Assembly (NCBI GenBank): GCA_019022495.1
Contig: JAFEKR010000035.1
Coordinates: 1-64,000 of the forward strand
From: Epichloe hybrida
Taxonomy: Eukaryota > Ascomycota > Sordariomycetes > Hypocreales > Clavicipitaceae
DNA: 64,000 nt
Direction: 5' to 3'
The notes beneath the pieces were generated by a model. The model was not told where the DNA came from, searched no databases, and saw nothing but the letters and a program-made list of their open reading frames with translations. The position numbers were made by a program, and so were the translations under genes. Shown piece after piece: positions 48,096-59,605 of the stretch. Positions within the stretch are counted from its first letter, which is position 1, and each line of letters starts with the position of its first letter.

Positions 48096-49290
48096 TCATT
48101 GTTTCGTCGCCGACTCATCCCACCCCGCTCGTCTGGCCTGCTCCTTGTCTATGACGGCCTTTTCCTGCAGATACGCCTCGAGCGTAGTCGCCGAAGTGGT
48201 TCCCCACAGCCGCCACGGCGACATCTCAAACGTCCTCGAGTTGGCCTGTCTCGACAAGACCACATACTCAATCTTATCCTGCAGCTTCAAGCTACCGGGC
48301 ACCGTCGCCCCCGTCTCGACATTGTACCTCGACGCCTTCTGTGTCGACGAGATGGCCACGACGGCCTGCTCCGTCATCAGCGTCTTGTCGTGGGGGTTCA
48401 CCTGGTGGATCTGGTGGGACATGAGCTTCGGGTAGACCAGTCGGCCATTGTACGCGACCACCTCGAAGCGCACGCCCTCCTTGGGATCGCGCCGGTCGAT
48501 GGCCGCGGAGAGCTTCTTGGCGAATTCACCGAGACAGATCTTGTTGAGGGTGGCTTTGTCGCCGGCGGCAAAGGCCTCGAGCATCTCACGGTACATGGCT
48601 TTTGCGGTGGGCGCAATATTGGCCCTGCGAGCCTTCCATTTCGGCCGCGTGGTCCAGTTGGGCATGGACTTGAGCTTGAAGTTGAGGACCGAGGTGGCGC
48701 CGATGAGCCAGTGCTTTAGGCGGGACCAGTGGTACTGCGCGAAGGCGCTGGGAGATCTGGGGTATCGGGATAGGGGGAGGGAGACGAATGTGCCTGCATT
48801 TCGTCGGTGGCGGTTAGTATTTTTGTTCTTGTTCCGTCGTTGCGTTGCGTTGCGTTGCGTTGCATGATCAATCGTTAGGGGGGTTGAGCGACAGACATGT
48901 CATGTCGTCTGTTTCCGTGTCGGTAACGGATTCTGTTTTCCAAAAATACAAAGACTAACCGGGAAAGAGAGGACCTCCGCCATCCCTAAAGTATTCTGCA
49001 TTGGCGAGCCTCTGCATGCGCGACATGCTCTGCTCCTTGGCCATCTTGGCGGAGCTCTGTCGAGAAGCTCTGTCGAGCTCTCGAACGATTTTGTTTCGGC
49101 CCGGCATGGAGGCGTAGTATCTTGACGGGGAGTAGCGGACCACGAGCGGTCTCGCGCGGATTCTCTCGAGCGGGCGGGATGCCGTGGCACGCCATGTTGA
49201 CGATAGCGACGCCATTGTGCGGATTTGCGGCGTGAGGAAGGGCGCCGTTCGCGAGGCCGTTCGAACTTGGCGGGAAATTCGTTTGACCAA
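48096..49290 (-). CDS. MBA1: MBA1-like mitochondrial ribosome receptor (mL45/Tim44-like domain)
   Basis: Two exons (49290-48960 and 48793-48096) give 342 residues. The first about 60 residues are rich in Arg, Ser, Thr and Ala without acidic residues, a mitochondrial targeting sequence. Then come a basic helical linker, LKHWLIGATSVLNFKLKSMP and a Tim44/mL45-type domain (about 150-330) with MLEAFAAGDKATLNKICLGE and a C-terminal SPWRLWGTTSATTLEAYL. Yeast Mba1 holds mitochondrial ribosomes at the inner membrane during co-translational insertion, and metazoan mL45 is its ribosomal counterpart. The intron is 166 nt (donor GTTAGT) and contains gcgtt repeats. It is divergent from the CIA30-like gene, with 343 bp between the starts. 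Confidence 0.82.
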
Positions 49291-49633
49291 CTTGCAAACA
49301 GCCTGCTTCTAGAAGCTCGGCTGGCCGGCGGATTATCAATGTCCCTGTCCGGGGTGTGGGGGGGTGGGGGGTGCCAGACGGATCCACCTGGAACAGAGCG
49401 GGTTGACGATGATGGGTGACTCTTTTCGGATCGCATAAAGCACTTGTGTACCATTGCGACGGCTTGCTTGGAAAGACTATAGTTTCCTCGGCACTCGAGC
49501 TCATGTCTCTGTGAGCAAAGCGAGCCGGTTGGCTCTTGCTGAGCGCATTGCGCACCTCGTCTACTCACATCCATCGAGAACCGACCAATTTCCACAACTC
49601 GTTCCCCCTTCCAGCAGGCGATAAGTCACCGCC
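49291..49633. promoter_or_regulatory. Short divergent promoter shared by MBA1-like and CIA30-like genes
   Basis: A 343-bp gap separates the start codons of two divergent genes for mitochondrial inner-membrane biogenesis. It has a G-rich run at about 49351-49371. I can name no specific factor site. Confidence 0.5.
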
Positions 49634-50520
49634 ATGAGGACGACACAATCCCTTCTAGGGAAAGGCCTACTCGGCCGGAGTATGGACGAGCTGCGGCGGC
49701 GCACAGGCATAGGTTCGAAGCGCTATTCCAAGTTGCAAGTTGCCAAAGCCCAACACTCAACCGAAAACTAACTTGTGCTCTGTACCAAACAGCAATGAAG
49801 CTCGAAGCAGTCAAGGGACCGCTCGGCCCCCGGCCCTTGTACGAATTCAACACGGCCTCTTCAATAAGGGACTGCATCCTCATGTCCGACCGGCTCATTG
49901 GCGGCTCATCCCAAAGTAACCTCGACCTCGTCGTCACCGAATCTTCATCATCATCATCATCATCATCAACACCAACAACAACGATCCCGGCATCCGGATC
50001 GCCAAAGTCCTACGCTCGCTTCCACGGCCGCATCTCCACGTCCCTCCCCGACGACCGACCGAATATCCAGCGCAGCGGCTACGCGGCCTTTCGCACCCCC
50101 GACCAGTCACCGACGCTCTTTGGCCGCGCGGTATGGGACATCGACCCGTACACGTACCTTGCTCTTCGGATCAAATCAGACGGGCGGTCGTACTTTGTTA
50201 ACCTGCAGACCGAGGCTGTGGAGCCGTCTGATCTGCATCAGCATAGGCTCTTCGCCAAGTATCCTGGGCAGTGGGAAACCATCATGATCAAGTGGAATGA
50301 CTTTGTGCGCACGAACCATGGGTTTGTGGTGGAGCCACAGGCGGAGTTGCTGCGGCAAAAGGTCCGGACCGTCGGCATTGGGTTGACGGATCGTGTCGAG
50401 GGTCCCTTCGAGCTGTGTATTGATCGGGTGTGGGCGACAAATCAGGTTGAGGGGGGGACAGTGGTGAAACCGGATGAGAGTAAGTTGAAGAACAAGAAGG
50501 GGCAGAGGATTCAATGGTAG
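49634..50520 (+). CDS. CIA30/NDUFAF1-like complex I assembly factor
   Basis: Two exons (49634-49712 and 49793-50520) give 268 residues. CIA30 proteins act as chaperones for a membrane-arm intermediate of respiratory complex I in mitochondria. The family domain starts at about residue 40: YEFNTASSIRDCILMSDRLIGGSSQSNL, with FHGRISTSLP, GYAAFRTPDQ, LALRIKSDGRSYFVNLQTE, WETIMIKWNDFV and a C-terminal VGIGLTDRVEGPFEL-type strand. A (TCA)n repeat encodes a run of nine Ser at about residue 77-85. The N-terminus (MRTTQSLLGKGLLGRSMDEL) is weakly compatible with mitochondrial import. The end is 222 bp from the convergent APC5 stop. Confidence 0.85.
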
Positions 50521-50742
50521 GGCCGTTTTGGGGGGGGGGGGCTGAGTTCGACTTGTGGCTTTGGCGACAAGTCCGTGGATGGTATGTCGAAATAAAAGTG
50601 AAATAAAAGACGGCTCAAGACGAGGGTTGAAAAATGGTCTAGTTCTACGTGGTATATGAGGGGCCCCCATGTACAAGTATAGTTCTGTATGATACAGCGT
50701 AACCAGAAGATACACGCAGTTGCTTCATTCATTCATGCTTCG

Positions 50743-53228
50743 TCATCGTCCAAGACTGAGCTTCTGTGCCGTCTGTCGCAGCTCTACATATGCCGCCGCA
50801 TAATCTGCCGCCAAAGTCATCTCGCCCGTCAATTTCATAATCATGGCCCTCTTGGCCATCATCTCACACTGGTTCTTGATGTCCTCGATGGCCGAGTAGT
50901 GGTGGAAAGACTTTTGCACAGCCGACAATGCCCGCGTCATCTGTTCGATGCGCTTGCTCGACTTGGGCTGCATCTTGCCGGCCAAGCCCATGTGGGCATC
51001 GGCCAGGAACGAATACAGTCGGGCTGAAAGAGCAGACGAGTCGCATTCGAGTGCGCGCGGCAAAACGGCCATGAGGAGCTGAGATGCCGCGTCGAACTCG
51101 CCCATGGACACCAAGATGTTGGAGAGCGCCCCCATCGCTTGCCATAAACAGGGCATCAGCCTCGCACGCCAGGCAATGTTGGCGGCCCGAATTGCTGTTG
51201 AGAAGGCCCTCTGTGGGCGGCCGCACTTGTCAAGCAATGATACCTTCAACAGCAAAAGCCTTGCGCGCAAGGCAATGTCTTTGTTCTCGTCTCTCAATCT
51301 TGGTAGCAAGGTTTCTATCTTCTCGAAAGCCTTTTGCAAGTCGCCCCGACGCGTCAGGCAGTCAATGTGCAGGGAATCGATGATGAAAGCCATGTCTGGT
51401 TCGAGGTCGTCCGATTTGGTTTGCAGAAGCTGGTCCAGCAGCTCCTCGGCACCGTCGAGATTGTTGTGGTGCAAGTCTCTCTTGAGCTTGATCATGGCCC
51501 GGTACTTGTGCCAGTACTCGCTGGGCTTCCAGGAGCGCAGCGAGTTTTGGTCTAGCTTTTCCAGGTACTGCAACCCCTCGTCATATTGACCACGGTCTGC
51601 TAGTGAGAGGGCAATCCGGCACGTGTGCTTGAGCTCGTCGTCGAAAACCGCATGCTTCGCGTGACATCTGAGGAATATCTCGGACGTCAACGATGAGAGC
51701 TGCGACAACCCGAGCCTACTCCAAAGCGCGGCATAGAGTGCGAGCTGAGAGCCGAACATGGTCTTCATGTTTTTCTCGACTATGATCTGGGAGCTTCGAA
51801 CCATGAACTCGAGAGATGTTGCCACACTGTCGCCATTGATCAAGCCGAGCTTGGCTTCACTGAGAAGGACTGAGCTCCACAGAGTCCACATGCCGGATTC
51901 CTTGGCCTTGACTCTGAGAAATGCCAGGCTCTCCTTTCCAGCCCCGAGTAAGCTGTCTGATTCCAGTTCGTCAACCAAGTTTGGGTGTGCCCGGCCAAAA
52001 TGGAATAACCAGTTCAGAGCAAAGTTAAGACAGGTCATATCCCGGTTTTCTCTTGCTGTTGACACGGTTTCAAGCATGGCGGAAACGGCCTCCTTGTAGC
52101 AGCCAAAGTCCGCCTGTAACACGGCCAGGTTCATGAGCGCATACTGGTAGAAGAGTCGATCTCGATACTGCATGGTGTAATCAAAGTATCTATGCAAGAA
52201 GTCGAAAGCCGTGGGGTAGTCTCCGGATCTCCAAGCATCGAGAAAGCTAGATTAGTAGTCGCGTCAGCCCAGCACTCAAAGTCATGTTGGAGACTCTGCG
52301 AGCTTACCTGAGGTAGTGCGTTAGACTAGGTATGAGAAAACTGTCATGCAACAAGTCTTGGAATTGGTGCCGTATTTCCATGGGGATCCGGTTTCCATAT
52401 TCTGTTGCGTTCCTGTTAGACTTGACACAGTTTTATTGTAAATGGAACATGGGGCCAATACTCACTCTGCATCTGCTCAATCTGAAACTCCAAGAGGCAT
52501 TCGATGTCGTCGGTGCTCACGGGAATGGTGCTGCTCTCATCGTCCGTGAGCATGTCGCCATAAGCCACCGCTGCCAAGGCAGAAACGTTCTCTGGACCCC
52601 AGTCCTCTTGTTCCCCGAGGAGCAGTACGTTGTCGAAACTGAGCCGACCAAAGTTTGGGTTCTTTCTCTTCAAGTAATGTGCGGTAGGTTGACGGTACCG
52701 CACAAAGGCCTTCCACAGCTCTGTGCAATCATGAAAGCGCAGTCGCTGGAACTCAAGTCGCGCTCTCCGAACAAAGGCACCCAGTGGGGAGTTTCTAGAG
52801 AGCTTCATTCTCGCGTCCTCGTCCTCTGCTGCATCTTCTCCCCCACCTCTGCGGCGGTCTTCCTTGGTTCTGGCGAGCAAGAACATGATTCTGTCGAAGA
52901 AGCCGTTCAAGGCGTCGAGTGAGTTGAGATCCCATATCTTTTTGAGAAATTGATCCCACAGCTTCCGCCCCGGGATGCCCATCAGAAAGGGGTAGCTGCC
53001 GAGAAGTTTTTCAAACTCTTTGATGGTGATGACCAGACTGACAGTGCGCTCCGCTCTTGCCCACCGCGTTTCCTGTGAGGCCAAGGGGCCCGTCGAATCG
53101 TGATCCATGAGGTGGGATGTGATGAAAGAGAGGACTGGCAGCACGGCATGGCTGGGAACAGCTTCCTCGGTGTACAGTTCCACCAGAGCCAGCAAGCCAA
53201 TCTTGGCGGGGGTCAGATACCGGGCCAT
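50743..53228 (-). CDS. APC5: Anaphase-promoting complex subunit 5
   Basis: Three exons (53228-52466, 52401-52308, 52246-50743) give 786 residues, matching fungal APC5. Apc5 is a TPR scaffold in the platform of the APC/C ubiquitin ligase, which drives exit from mitosis. The start MARYLTPAKIGLLALVELY is typical. The conserved APC5 region is split by the first two introns (CLLEFQIEQMQ / YGNRIPMEIRHQF / SFLDAWRSGDYPTAFDFLHRYFDYTMQ). Downstream are repeated TPR-like helical hairpins (ALMNLAVLQADFGCYKEAV, ALSLADRGQYDEGLQYLEKL, AWRARLMPCLWQAMGALSNI). In Sordariomycetes APC5 lies beside COX13 and APN2 near the mating-type locus, as here. Confidence 0.92.
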
Positions 53229-54239
53229 GATTTCGGTTGATCAGTTGGAAGAAATCCGTGAGTTTGGTGGCCTTTTGGCTTCGGTGCTCCGGCTCTGGTG
53301 GGAGTTCAAGGAACCACGATGAGCCACACGAGTAGAAAACGGTGGCGAGAGGCTCAAAATGCTGCAGCCATGATGAAAGGCCGCGTTCAAACTCGAGAAA
53401 TTCCTGGACCCAGATTCAGGTTCTGGGGTTCAGAGTTCTGGTGGGTGAACAGGATGGGGGTCAACGAAATTGTCGCCGTCGAGTTTAAGTTAAGCTGATT
53501 GACGCGTCAACAAATGTGCAGGAGCGCTCGACGTCGTCGTGTGCCCAAAGCCCATCTCAACGCTGATGGTTGTCGTGCGATGTTGTGCCAAGTGCCGGTG
53601 CTACATATTGCTGTAATACGCAGTAGACAACCAATCCCCTGGCGCCACCAATTACAGCCGAGAGCTGCAGCTGCAGTGCCTGGGCACCAAAGGCCAACTA
53701 CACTGTCACTGTACTACGGTAACTACAGGCATCCCGGTACAGTGCAGTCACTGAAGTGGCCCGCCAAAATCCACCAACCTGCCTTGTTCCCGTGGTCTGC
53801 AGCACTCAAGTGCCATGCGACACGAGAATTAGTCAGCTTGTTGACTGCAGCATTTACGATACAGTTCCTATGCTGGCATCAAGCATACATGTGCAATATC
53901 GAATGCCTCGATTCTGTCATTAAACATGAATTTCACAGAATGCTTCCACCATGAGCGTCAGTTTCAAGTGCATTCATACCAACGACCCCTGCCATTGAAA
54001 GAAATTGAGAACAAGTGACGCTTAGGAGATGTGCGCTGAGCAGCCAGTTCAAGTATATAAATCACCTATGAAAGTACCAAACGATGTTCCCTGGAGGCGC
54101 GGCCTTACCACATCAGTTACATCGGGGTCGACATGCATATTTCTGTTTTGCTTTTCCCCAAGTTCCCAAGGAATCGTAGGCGAATAGTACAGTTTGGAAC
54201 CTCCGAGCAGAACCAAGACAATCCTTTGCAGTGAAAATC
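53229..54239. other. Intergenic region between APC5 and COX13
   Basis: About 1 kb without a supported gene. One 151-codon ORF (53499-53954, plus) has no family motif and a codon mix unlike the neighbours. I read it as chance. Confidence 0.5.
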
Positions 54240-54957
54240 CTAGGCGACCTTGTCCTTGTTGTGGTAGTTGACAGCGTCGTTCCAGCTATAAAACTGTCAG
54301 TCATAATTGTAACCGATTCGTCCACATGCGTCGGTTGCCTTGTCCTCGGCAGCAGCTCAGTAGGGGTAGGGGTGGGAGTGGGACTCTGAGCTCCTTACAA
54401 CAAGGTCTTGTCGCCGTCTCCCCATTGAAAGTTCTTGGTGCGGATGTTCTGGTAGGGGTATTCGGTGCGCTCCTCCAGAGGGGGCATATGGCTCCAGTGT
54501 TCCCAATGGTTCTTCCACAGAACCCAGGCGTTGACGCCGGCTGCAACCAGGAAGACGGGGACACCGCTACAAAGCTTCTGTTAGCTTGCGACACACGTTT
54601 GGACAGACGAGAAAAGCATCTCGTCCAGCCTCGATTCGTCGTTGGCTTGAGCCGTCATGTCATCAATGCCTCGTCACGTTCCGGTTTCCTGGCTTTGGCC
54701 CGGGATGACAGAGACAACGACAGTGGGCAATCAGTCGACAATTCGGCGAACTTTCTGTCCCCGAGACTAGGAGAAGCGACATACTAGATAGAGGTCTTCC
54801 TCCACAGCTCGGTGGTGGACTTGGCGTGGTCCTTGATATGCTGTCGCTCCTTGATGAACTCGTTTTCGGTCGAGGTGCTGGCAAAACGGCGCTGCGCGGT
54901 GGCACGCAGCTGCGCGGGGAGGCGCGAGGTAGTTCGGGCGACGGCTCGCGAGAACAT
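54240..54957 (-). CDS. COX13: Cytochrome c oxidase subunit VIa (Cox13)
   Basis: Three exons (54957-54785, 54566-54399, 54285-54240) give 128 residues. The subunit sits in the inner membrane as part of complex IV and modulates its activity and dimer contact. The first about 28 residues (MFSRAVARTTSRLPAQLR) are a mitochondrial presequence. Then come FIKERQHIKDHAKSTTELWR, one membrane segment (VPVFLVAAGVNAWVLW), the family signature KNHWEHWSHMPPLEERTEYPY, RTKNFQWGDGDKTLFWN, and the C-terminal NYHNKDKVA. Intron 1 is 218 nt. Phases agree at both joins. COX13 divergently beside APN2 is the conserved left border of the hypocrealean MAT locus. Confidence 0.95.
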
Positions 54958-55531
54958 TTTGGTTGACTGTGATAGACGACGGGTGGAGGTTCAATGGCGG
55001 TCAATGACGACTGGGGTCAATTAAGGACGTAATCTGCGACGTGAAAGAAAACATCAGCTTCATTCCGAACATGCCTTGGTGGGCCGGAGGTGGTAGAATG
55101 GCACTCACGTGACACAGTCGTCGGCATTCGGGTAGCATGCCACTTACACCTACATGTAGGCGCAAGCAAAGCAACGTTTTGCACATGCAACAACTTGTTT
55201 CCAAGGATACGCAGACAAGCTCTAGTTCTTTCTCTCTGTTCCATGTCAGTTTTCCACGTGTCATGCGATTTCCTCTCGCCTCTCATTTTTTCGCAAACTG
55301 TTTCCAAACAGAAGCAAACTACACAGGTAAAATCCGCACGTGATTTCTGATCTAGCCAAATCTGGCCACAGCAGTTAGACTCTAGCGGGTTGTCCAGTGA
55401 CATCATTCATCACGGATTGTCGCCTCGAGCTGTTTACGTGCGTGTCATGGTCGTCACGAGAGAAGTACTTGTGAGATCCGGTCGAATTGCCTGAGCAGGA
55501 TGCGAGTACGCTGGGTCGTGAACTCCTCAGC
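54958..55531. promoter_or_regulatory. Divergent promoter, COX13 / APN2
   Basis: A 574-bp gap between two divergent start codons. I see no gene. A taag-rich stretch and possible 5' UTR intron signals exist but cannot be assigned. Confidence 0.45.
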
Positions 55532-57841
55532 ATGTCCGCGTTTCGGATCACGACATGGAATGGTAGGGTCGCCCTGATTAGCCATAGAGCTGGGCTCAAG
55601 CGAGAGCTAACATATATATCACAGTAAACGGCATAAGGTAAATTCGAACTTCACTCATCATGTGAGGCCTAGAGCTTACCGCAATGTACAGGAATCCATT
55701 CGGGTATCAGCCATGGCGAGAGCAGAGGACTTTTCAGGCAGGTGATTTCCCATGGCAACAGCCCACCGTCAAAGCTTCGCTTGCTAACCGCGGCCTCACG
55801 CAGTCAATGTTTGACATTCTTGAATCAGACATTGTTGTGATGCAAGAGACCAAAATCCAACGGAAAGATCTGCAGGATGATATGGTCCTGGTGCCCGGTT
55901 GGGATGTGTTTTTCAGCTTGCCAAAGTACAAAAAGGGTACGATCCATTGTTTTGTGCCAAGAAGCCGGCAGAGAACCCTAATCCTAACACTCTTTGGTAC
56001 AGGATACTCTGGTGTCGCCATCTACACACGAAACGCAACTTGTGCACCTCTAAGGGCTGAGGAGGGCGTCACTGGCGTGTTGTGTCCTCCGAGATCAACC
56101 ACTAGCTTTCGAGACCTGCCCTCAGATCAGCAAATCGGGGGGTATCCACGACCTGGTCAGCTATCCGGAGCTGTGGAGGAAGCTGAGCTGGATTCTGAGG
56201 GCCGATGTGTCATCCTGGAGTTTCCAGCATTTGTGCTGCTGGGCGTCTATAGCCCGGCGAACCGAGATGAAAGTCGAGACGTGTTTCGCACAAGCTTCTT
56301 CGAAGCACTCGATGTGAGGATACGCAACCTCGTCTCCATGGGCAAAGAAGTCATTTTGACGGGAGACTTGAACGTCATTCGCTCAGAAATGGACTCTACA
56401 AATGTCCTCGAGACTCTGCGGAAAGAGGACATGACTCTTGAGGAATGGGTGTCCCTTCCAACTCGGCGCGTTTTTAACCAGCTCATATTTGAGGGCAGCG
56501 TCGTCGGAGAGCGTGATGAAGAGAGGCAGGAACCTGTCTTGTGGGACTTGTGTCGCAACTTTCACCCGACCCGACTGGGCATGAATACATGCTGGGACAC
56601 CAAGAGAAACACCAGACCAGCGAACAATGGCAGTCGAATAGATTACATACTCTGCAGCAATGGTATCAAAGATTGGTTTACATTCGCCAACATCCAAGAG
56701 GGTCTCATGGGCTCCGATCATTGCCCTGTCTTTGCGACAATTGCAGACAGAGTGCGCTTCAAGGGCAACGATACTGCTCTGCTGGATATCATGAATCCAC
56801 CAGGCGTATACGCGCAAGGCAAGCGCGTGAGAGAGCTCGCGCAGAGGGATCTGCTGCCGCTCTCTGCGAAACTGATTCCCGAGTTTGACCGTCGTCAAAG
56901 CATTCGTGACATGTTCTTTAAGAAATCTTCATCCATCGGAGTCGCAGCTGATGGTGCTCCGAGTCCAGGCCAACCAGCCAAACGAGCAGGTAGCATCACT
57001 GAAACTGGCTTGCGTTCAGGTTCGAATAACAACAGCAGCAACAATACTGACAGTAACGGAACCTCTGAAGCCCTCCCGGGCGGCGCGTCAGCAAACAGCC
57101 GTGCAGCAAACGCTCAACAGGCCGAGTCACAAAAACGGCCAGCTGAGCCAATCGACCCAGCTCCAAGACAACTCAAACGCAGCAAACCCGGTGCCGATAC
57201 AAACTCATCCAAGCTAAAGACAGCACCAGGGCAAAAGACACTGAAGGGTTTTTTCAAGCCTGTTGATTCAGCGGCTGTTCATCCCACACCCTCCGGTCTG
57301 CAAGAGTCGCAGACCAACAACACGTCACCACGCACTGCGACAGACAGCACATCACCTACCAAATCCGCATCGCGAGAACCCGTTGGGTCCGAACTCACTA
57401 GTCCCTCACCCAAATACTCGCAAAGCAATCACTCGGAGCCTATCTCCAGGGTACCAGATAGGGTATTTGACCCTATTGAAGCCAAGGAGTCATGGTCCAA
57501 GCTGCTAGGCAAACGAGTTGTGCCAAGGTGTGAACACGAAGAACCCTGCATCAGCTTGGTCACAAAGAAGCCAGGCGTGAATCGCGGTATGTCTGTTCCT
57601 CCCTAAGCGCGCCCCGCGCCATTGTTCCTGCCAATGACTTTCGCCCATCTCATTAAACAGTGTCGCTGCCAGCCGGCACGTTACTTGGATATCGTTTTAC
57701 TTAACTTCCTGGCAAACAGGACGCTCGTTTTACATTTGTCCCCGGCCGCTTGGTCCGTCTGGCGAAAAGGAAAAGGGATCCGAGTGGCGATGCGGGACGT
57801 TCATCTGGAGCAGCGACTGGAACGGCACGGCTGCATCATGA
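55532..57841 (+). CDS. APN2: DNA-(apurinic or apyrimidinic) endonuclease 2 (Apn2)
   Basis: Six exons (55532-55562, 55625-55637, 55692-55737, 55804-55936, 56003-57586, 57720-57841) give 642 residues. Apn2 cleaves abasic sites and trims 3' ends in base-excision repair in the nucleus. It starts MSAFRITTWNVNGIRNPFG. The exonuclease III-type motifs are MQETKIQ (metal-binding Glu), LTGDLNVI and GSDHCPVFA (catalytic Asp-His). A PCNA-binding box, QKTLKGFF, lies at about residue 515. A GRF zinc finger forms the C-terminus (PRCEHEEPC, NRGRSFYICPRPLG, WRCGTFIWSSDW). Exon 2 is a 13-nt microexon. Introns 3 (55738-55803, with apparent donor GC) and 4 (55937-56002) are each 66 nt, in frame and stop-free, so reading through adds 44 residues; family resemblance (RTFQ-SMFDILE and KYKKG-YSGVAIY) argues for removal. 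An uninterrupted frame otherwise ends falsely at 57606, and the GRF domain needs the last intron to be removed. Confidence 0.92.
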
Positions 57842-58761
57842 TACACCAAGTTCAAGTTTATTTCTTCGGGAACGGCTGCTGAGTCCTTGACGCTCACTAC
57901 CAAAACCTTGGTTCTGTCGGATCATTAGTAATCTGCTTTTGGAAAGCTACTATGGAACTGTTGCCATGAATCAACACCGCAATTCCTGTTTTTTTTTTTT
58001 CAATTACCTGCCTTCTCCGTCTCGGTTGCTTTGAGTCCTCTGACGATATTCCACCGTAGCTACTACCACTCTCAGATATGAAGTCATTGTACGACGTGTA
58101 GATATAATAAGACGAAGCACTTCATAGCATACAACGACGTGTCTCAAAAACATTGGGTTTCCGATCAAAAGCAAGACCAATCCCGTAGAGGCGGTAGTAG
58201 TGTCGCTGAATTTGTGTCAACACAGATTCATCATGGATCGTGTGCATGACACTTGCTCACAGGCCTGAGCACTATTCACATGTTCTTTCCTGTGTGGACT
58301 GGGCCGCGCTGCCGGACTCGTTTCGTCGCGTCGTACCTCATGCACTGGATGTCGACATGGGACGGGAGCTGTGCACCTCGGGAGCTTTGCTGGCCAGTAC
58401 GGAGCTGGTGTTTTGGGAAGGGCGAGGAGCGGACGAGAAGGAGTGGGTCGTTGGTGTTTTCTGTGTCTGGAGAAGGGATTGGAGTTTTTGTGCCGTGGAC
58501 GGTTCGAAGTTTTCAATGTTCTTGGTTCACTGTATTGATGTAGCAATAGAGAATCTAATTCAGAGACATGCAACTCGTGAGAGCCTATGTAATGCGCCCA
58601 TAACTCCATTGATCCCCGCGTTGGTCGTGTGTACGTTTCCGCGCTTTGTACAGTTGAATGAAAATTCTGAAGCAATAAAAATCCGATTTGGGTATCATAT
58701 CATAAATCAGAAATTCGAAAAGACCATCCTACTCCATAACTCACCATGATATTATGCTCAC
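57842..58761. other. Gap between APN2 and MAT1-2-1, with one ORF of uncertain status
   Basis: About 0.9 kb at the left idiomorph border. A 169-codon plus-strand ORF (58240-58749) begins MCMTLAHRPEHYSHVLSC. It is GC-rich and protein-like up to about 58510 (ALPDSFRRVVPHALDVDMGR), then AT-rich and less convincing. No family is recognised. It could be a remnant gene at the border or chance. The change in composition near 58515 may mark the edge of the idiomorph. Confidence 0.35.
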
Positions 58762-59605
58762 TCAAATTTGGTCATTATGCAGGGGAGAAGCTGCAACCGG
58801 TATGTCGCTCTCTGGAGACGACATCGGGTAGACACATTTGGTGAGGTTGATTGGAGCTTGTGTTTGCAGACCTTTTCTCGTACGGCGTTTTTTCTCGGAA
58901 GGCTTTCGAGGTTTGTACTGATAGTCAGGATGCTTTTCCAGCAAGGCTTGCTTGACTCTATCCGCCATGTCTTTGTACCTTTGTCGTACATCTCGTGTCT
59001 CAAGGTTCCATGCTCGGCCAAGAATTTGGGCTTCCAGATATTAGTACTTGAATACTAGTCATTTTCCACATCACTTACAAATTTCATTGTTCGTGATGCC
59101 AGGATTGGCATCTTTCACGGTATTGTGTCGTTCCTTGCGGTAGAGGATATAGGCATTTGGTGGACGTGGAATCTTCGTTGTCTTCGCCGAAACAGAGGGT
59201 GAGCACACTGCTGGTGTTCTTATTTTTGTTTCCGATCGAACAACCCAAAAGGGTTCTGAACCTCCAGGCTGAAGAAGCATCCCTCCTCCTGTCACGAAAT
59301 GGCGTGGAGCACCGAGGAAAACACGATCATGGCCAGTTCCGTCAATGCAATACAGCACAGATTCTTTCACATGGTTTCTAAATTTCTTTCGTCAGTCAAA
59401 TTCAGAGTTAAGAACTTCAAGGTCTTTCTCACATGAAGTTCTGGGCAATGAAATTCTTGGCGCCTGTGTCAAGCATCCGGTAGAGGTTGCCATCCAAGCA
59501 AAGTACCTGCACAAACGGGTTCACCTGCAACTGGAGTTGGCTCCAAATCGTCCTCAACTGATCTGCATTCCATTGAGACACAGCCCAATTCATTTCGGAG
59601 GACAT
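58762..59605 (-). CDS. MAT1-2-1: Mating-type protein MAT1-2-1 (HMG-box transcription factor)
   Basis: Three exons (59605-59433, 59377-59079, 59030-58762) give 246 residues, the usual MAT1-2-1 size. This HMG-box regulator sets MAT1-2 mating identity and activates pheromone and receptor genes in the nucleus. The N-terminus is MSSEMNWAVSQWNADQL. The HMG box spans about residues 127-195: IPRPPNAYILYRKERHN, ANPGITNNEI, then SQILGRAWNLETRDVRQRYK and MADRVKQALLEKHPDYQYKP, followed by the basic RKPSEKKRRTRKG. The second intron interrupts the HMG box within a Ser codon (T|CC), the position conserved in MAT1-2-1 genes of Pezizomycotina. APN2 lies about 0.9 kb away, and a second probable MAT gene is divergent on the other side. 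Confidence 0.95.

Noticed and set aside
48099..48719. 206-codon plus-strand ORF
   Set aside because: It is antisense to the MBA1-like domain. It has no motif, and composition explains its openness.
53499..53954. 151-codon ORF between APC5 and COX13
   Set aside because: It has no recognisable domain and a poor codon pattern, and the APC5-COX13 spacer is not known to hold a gene.
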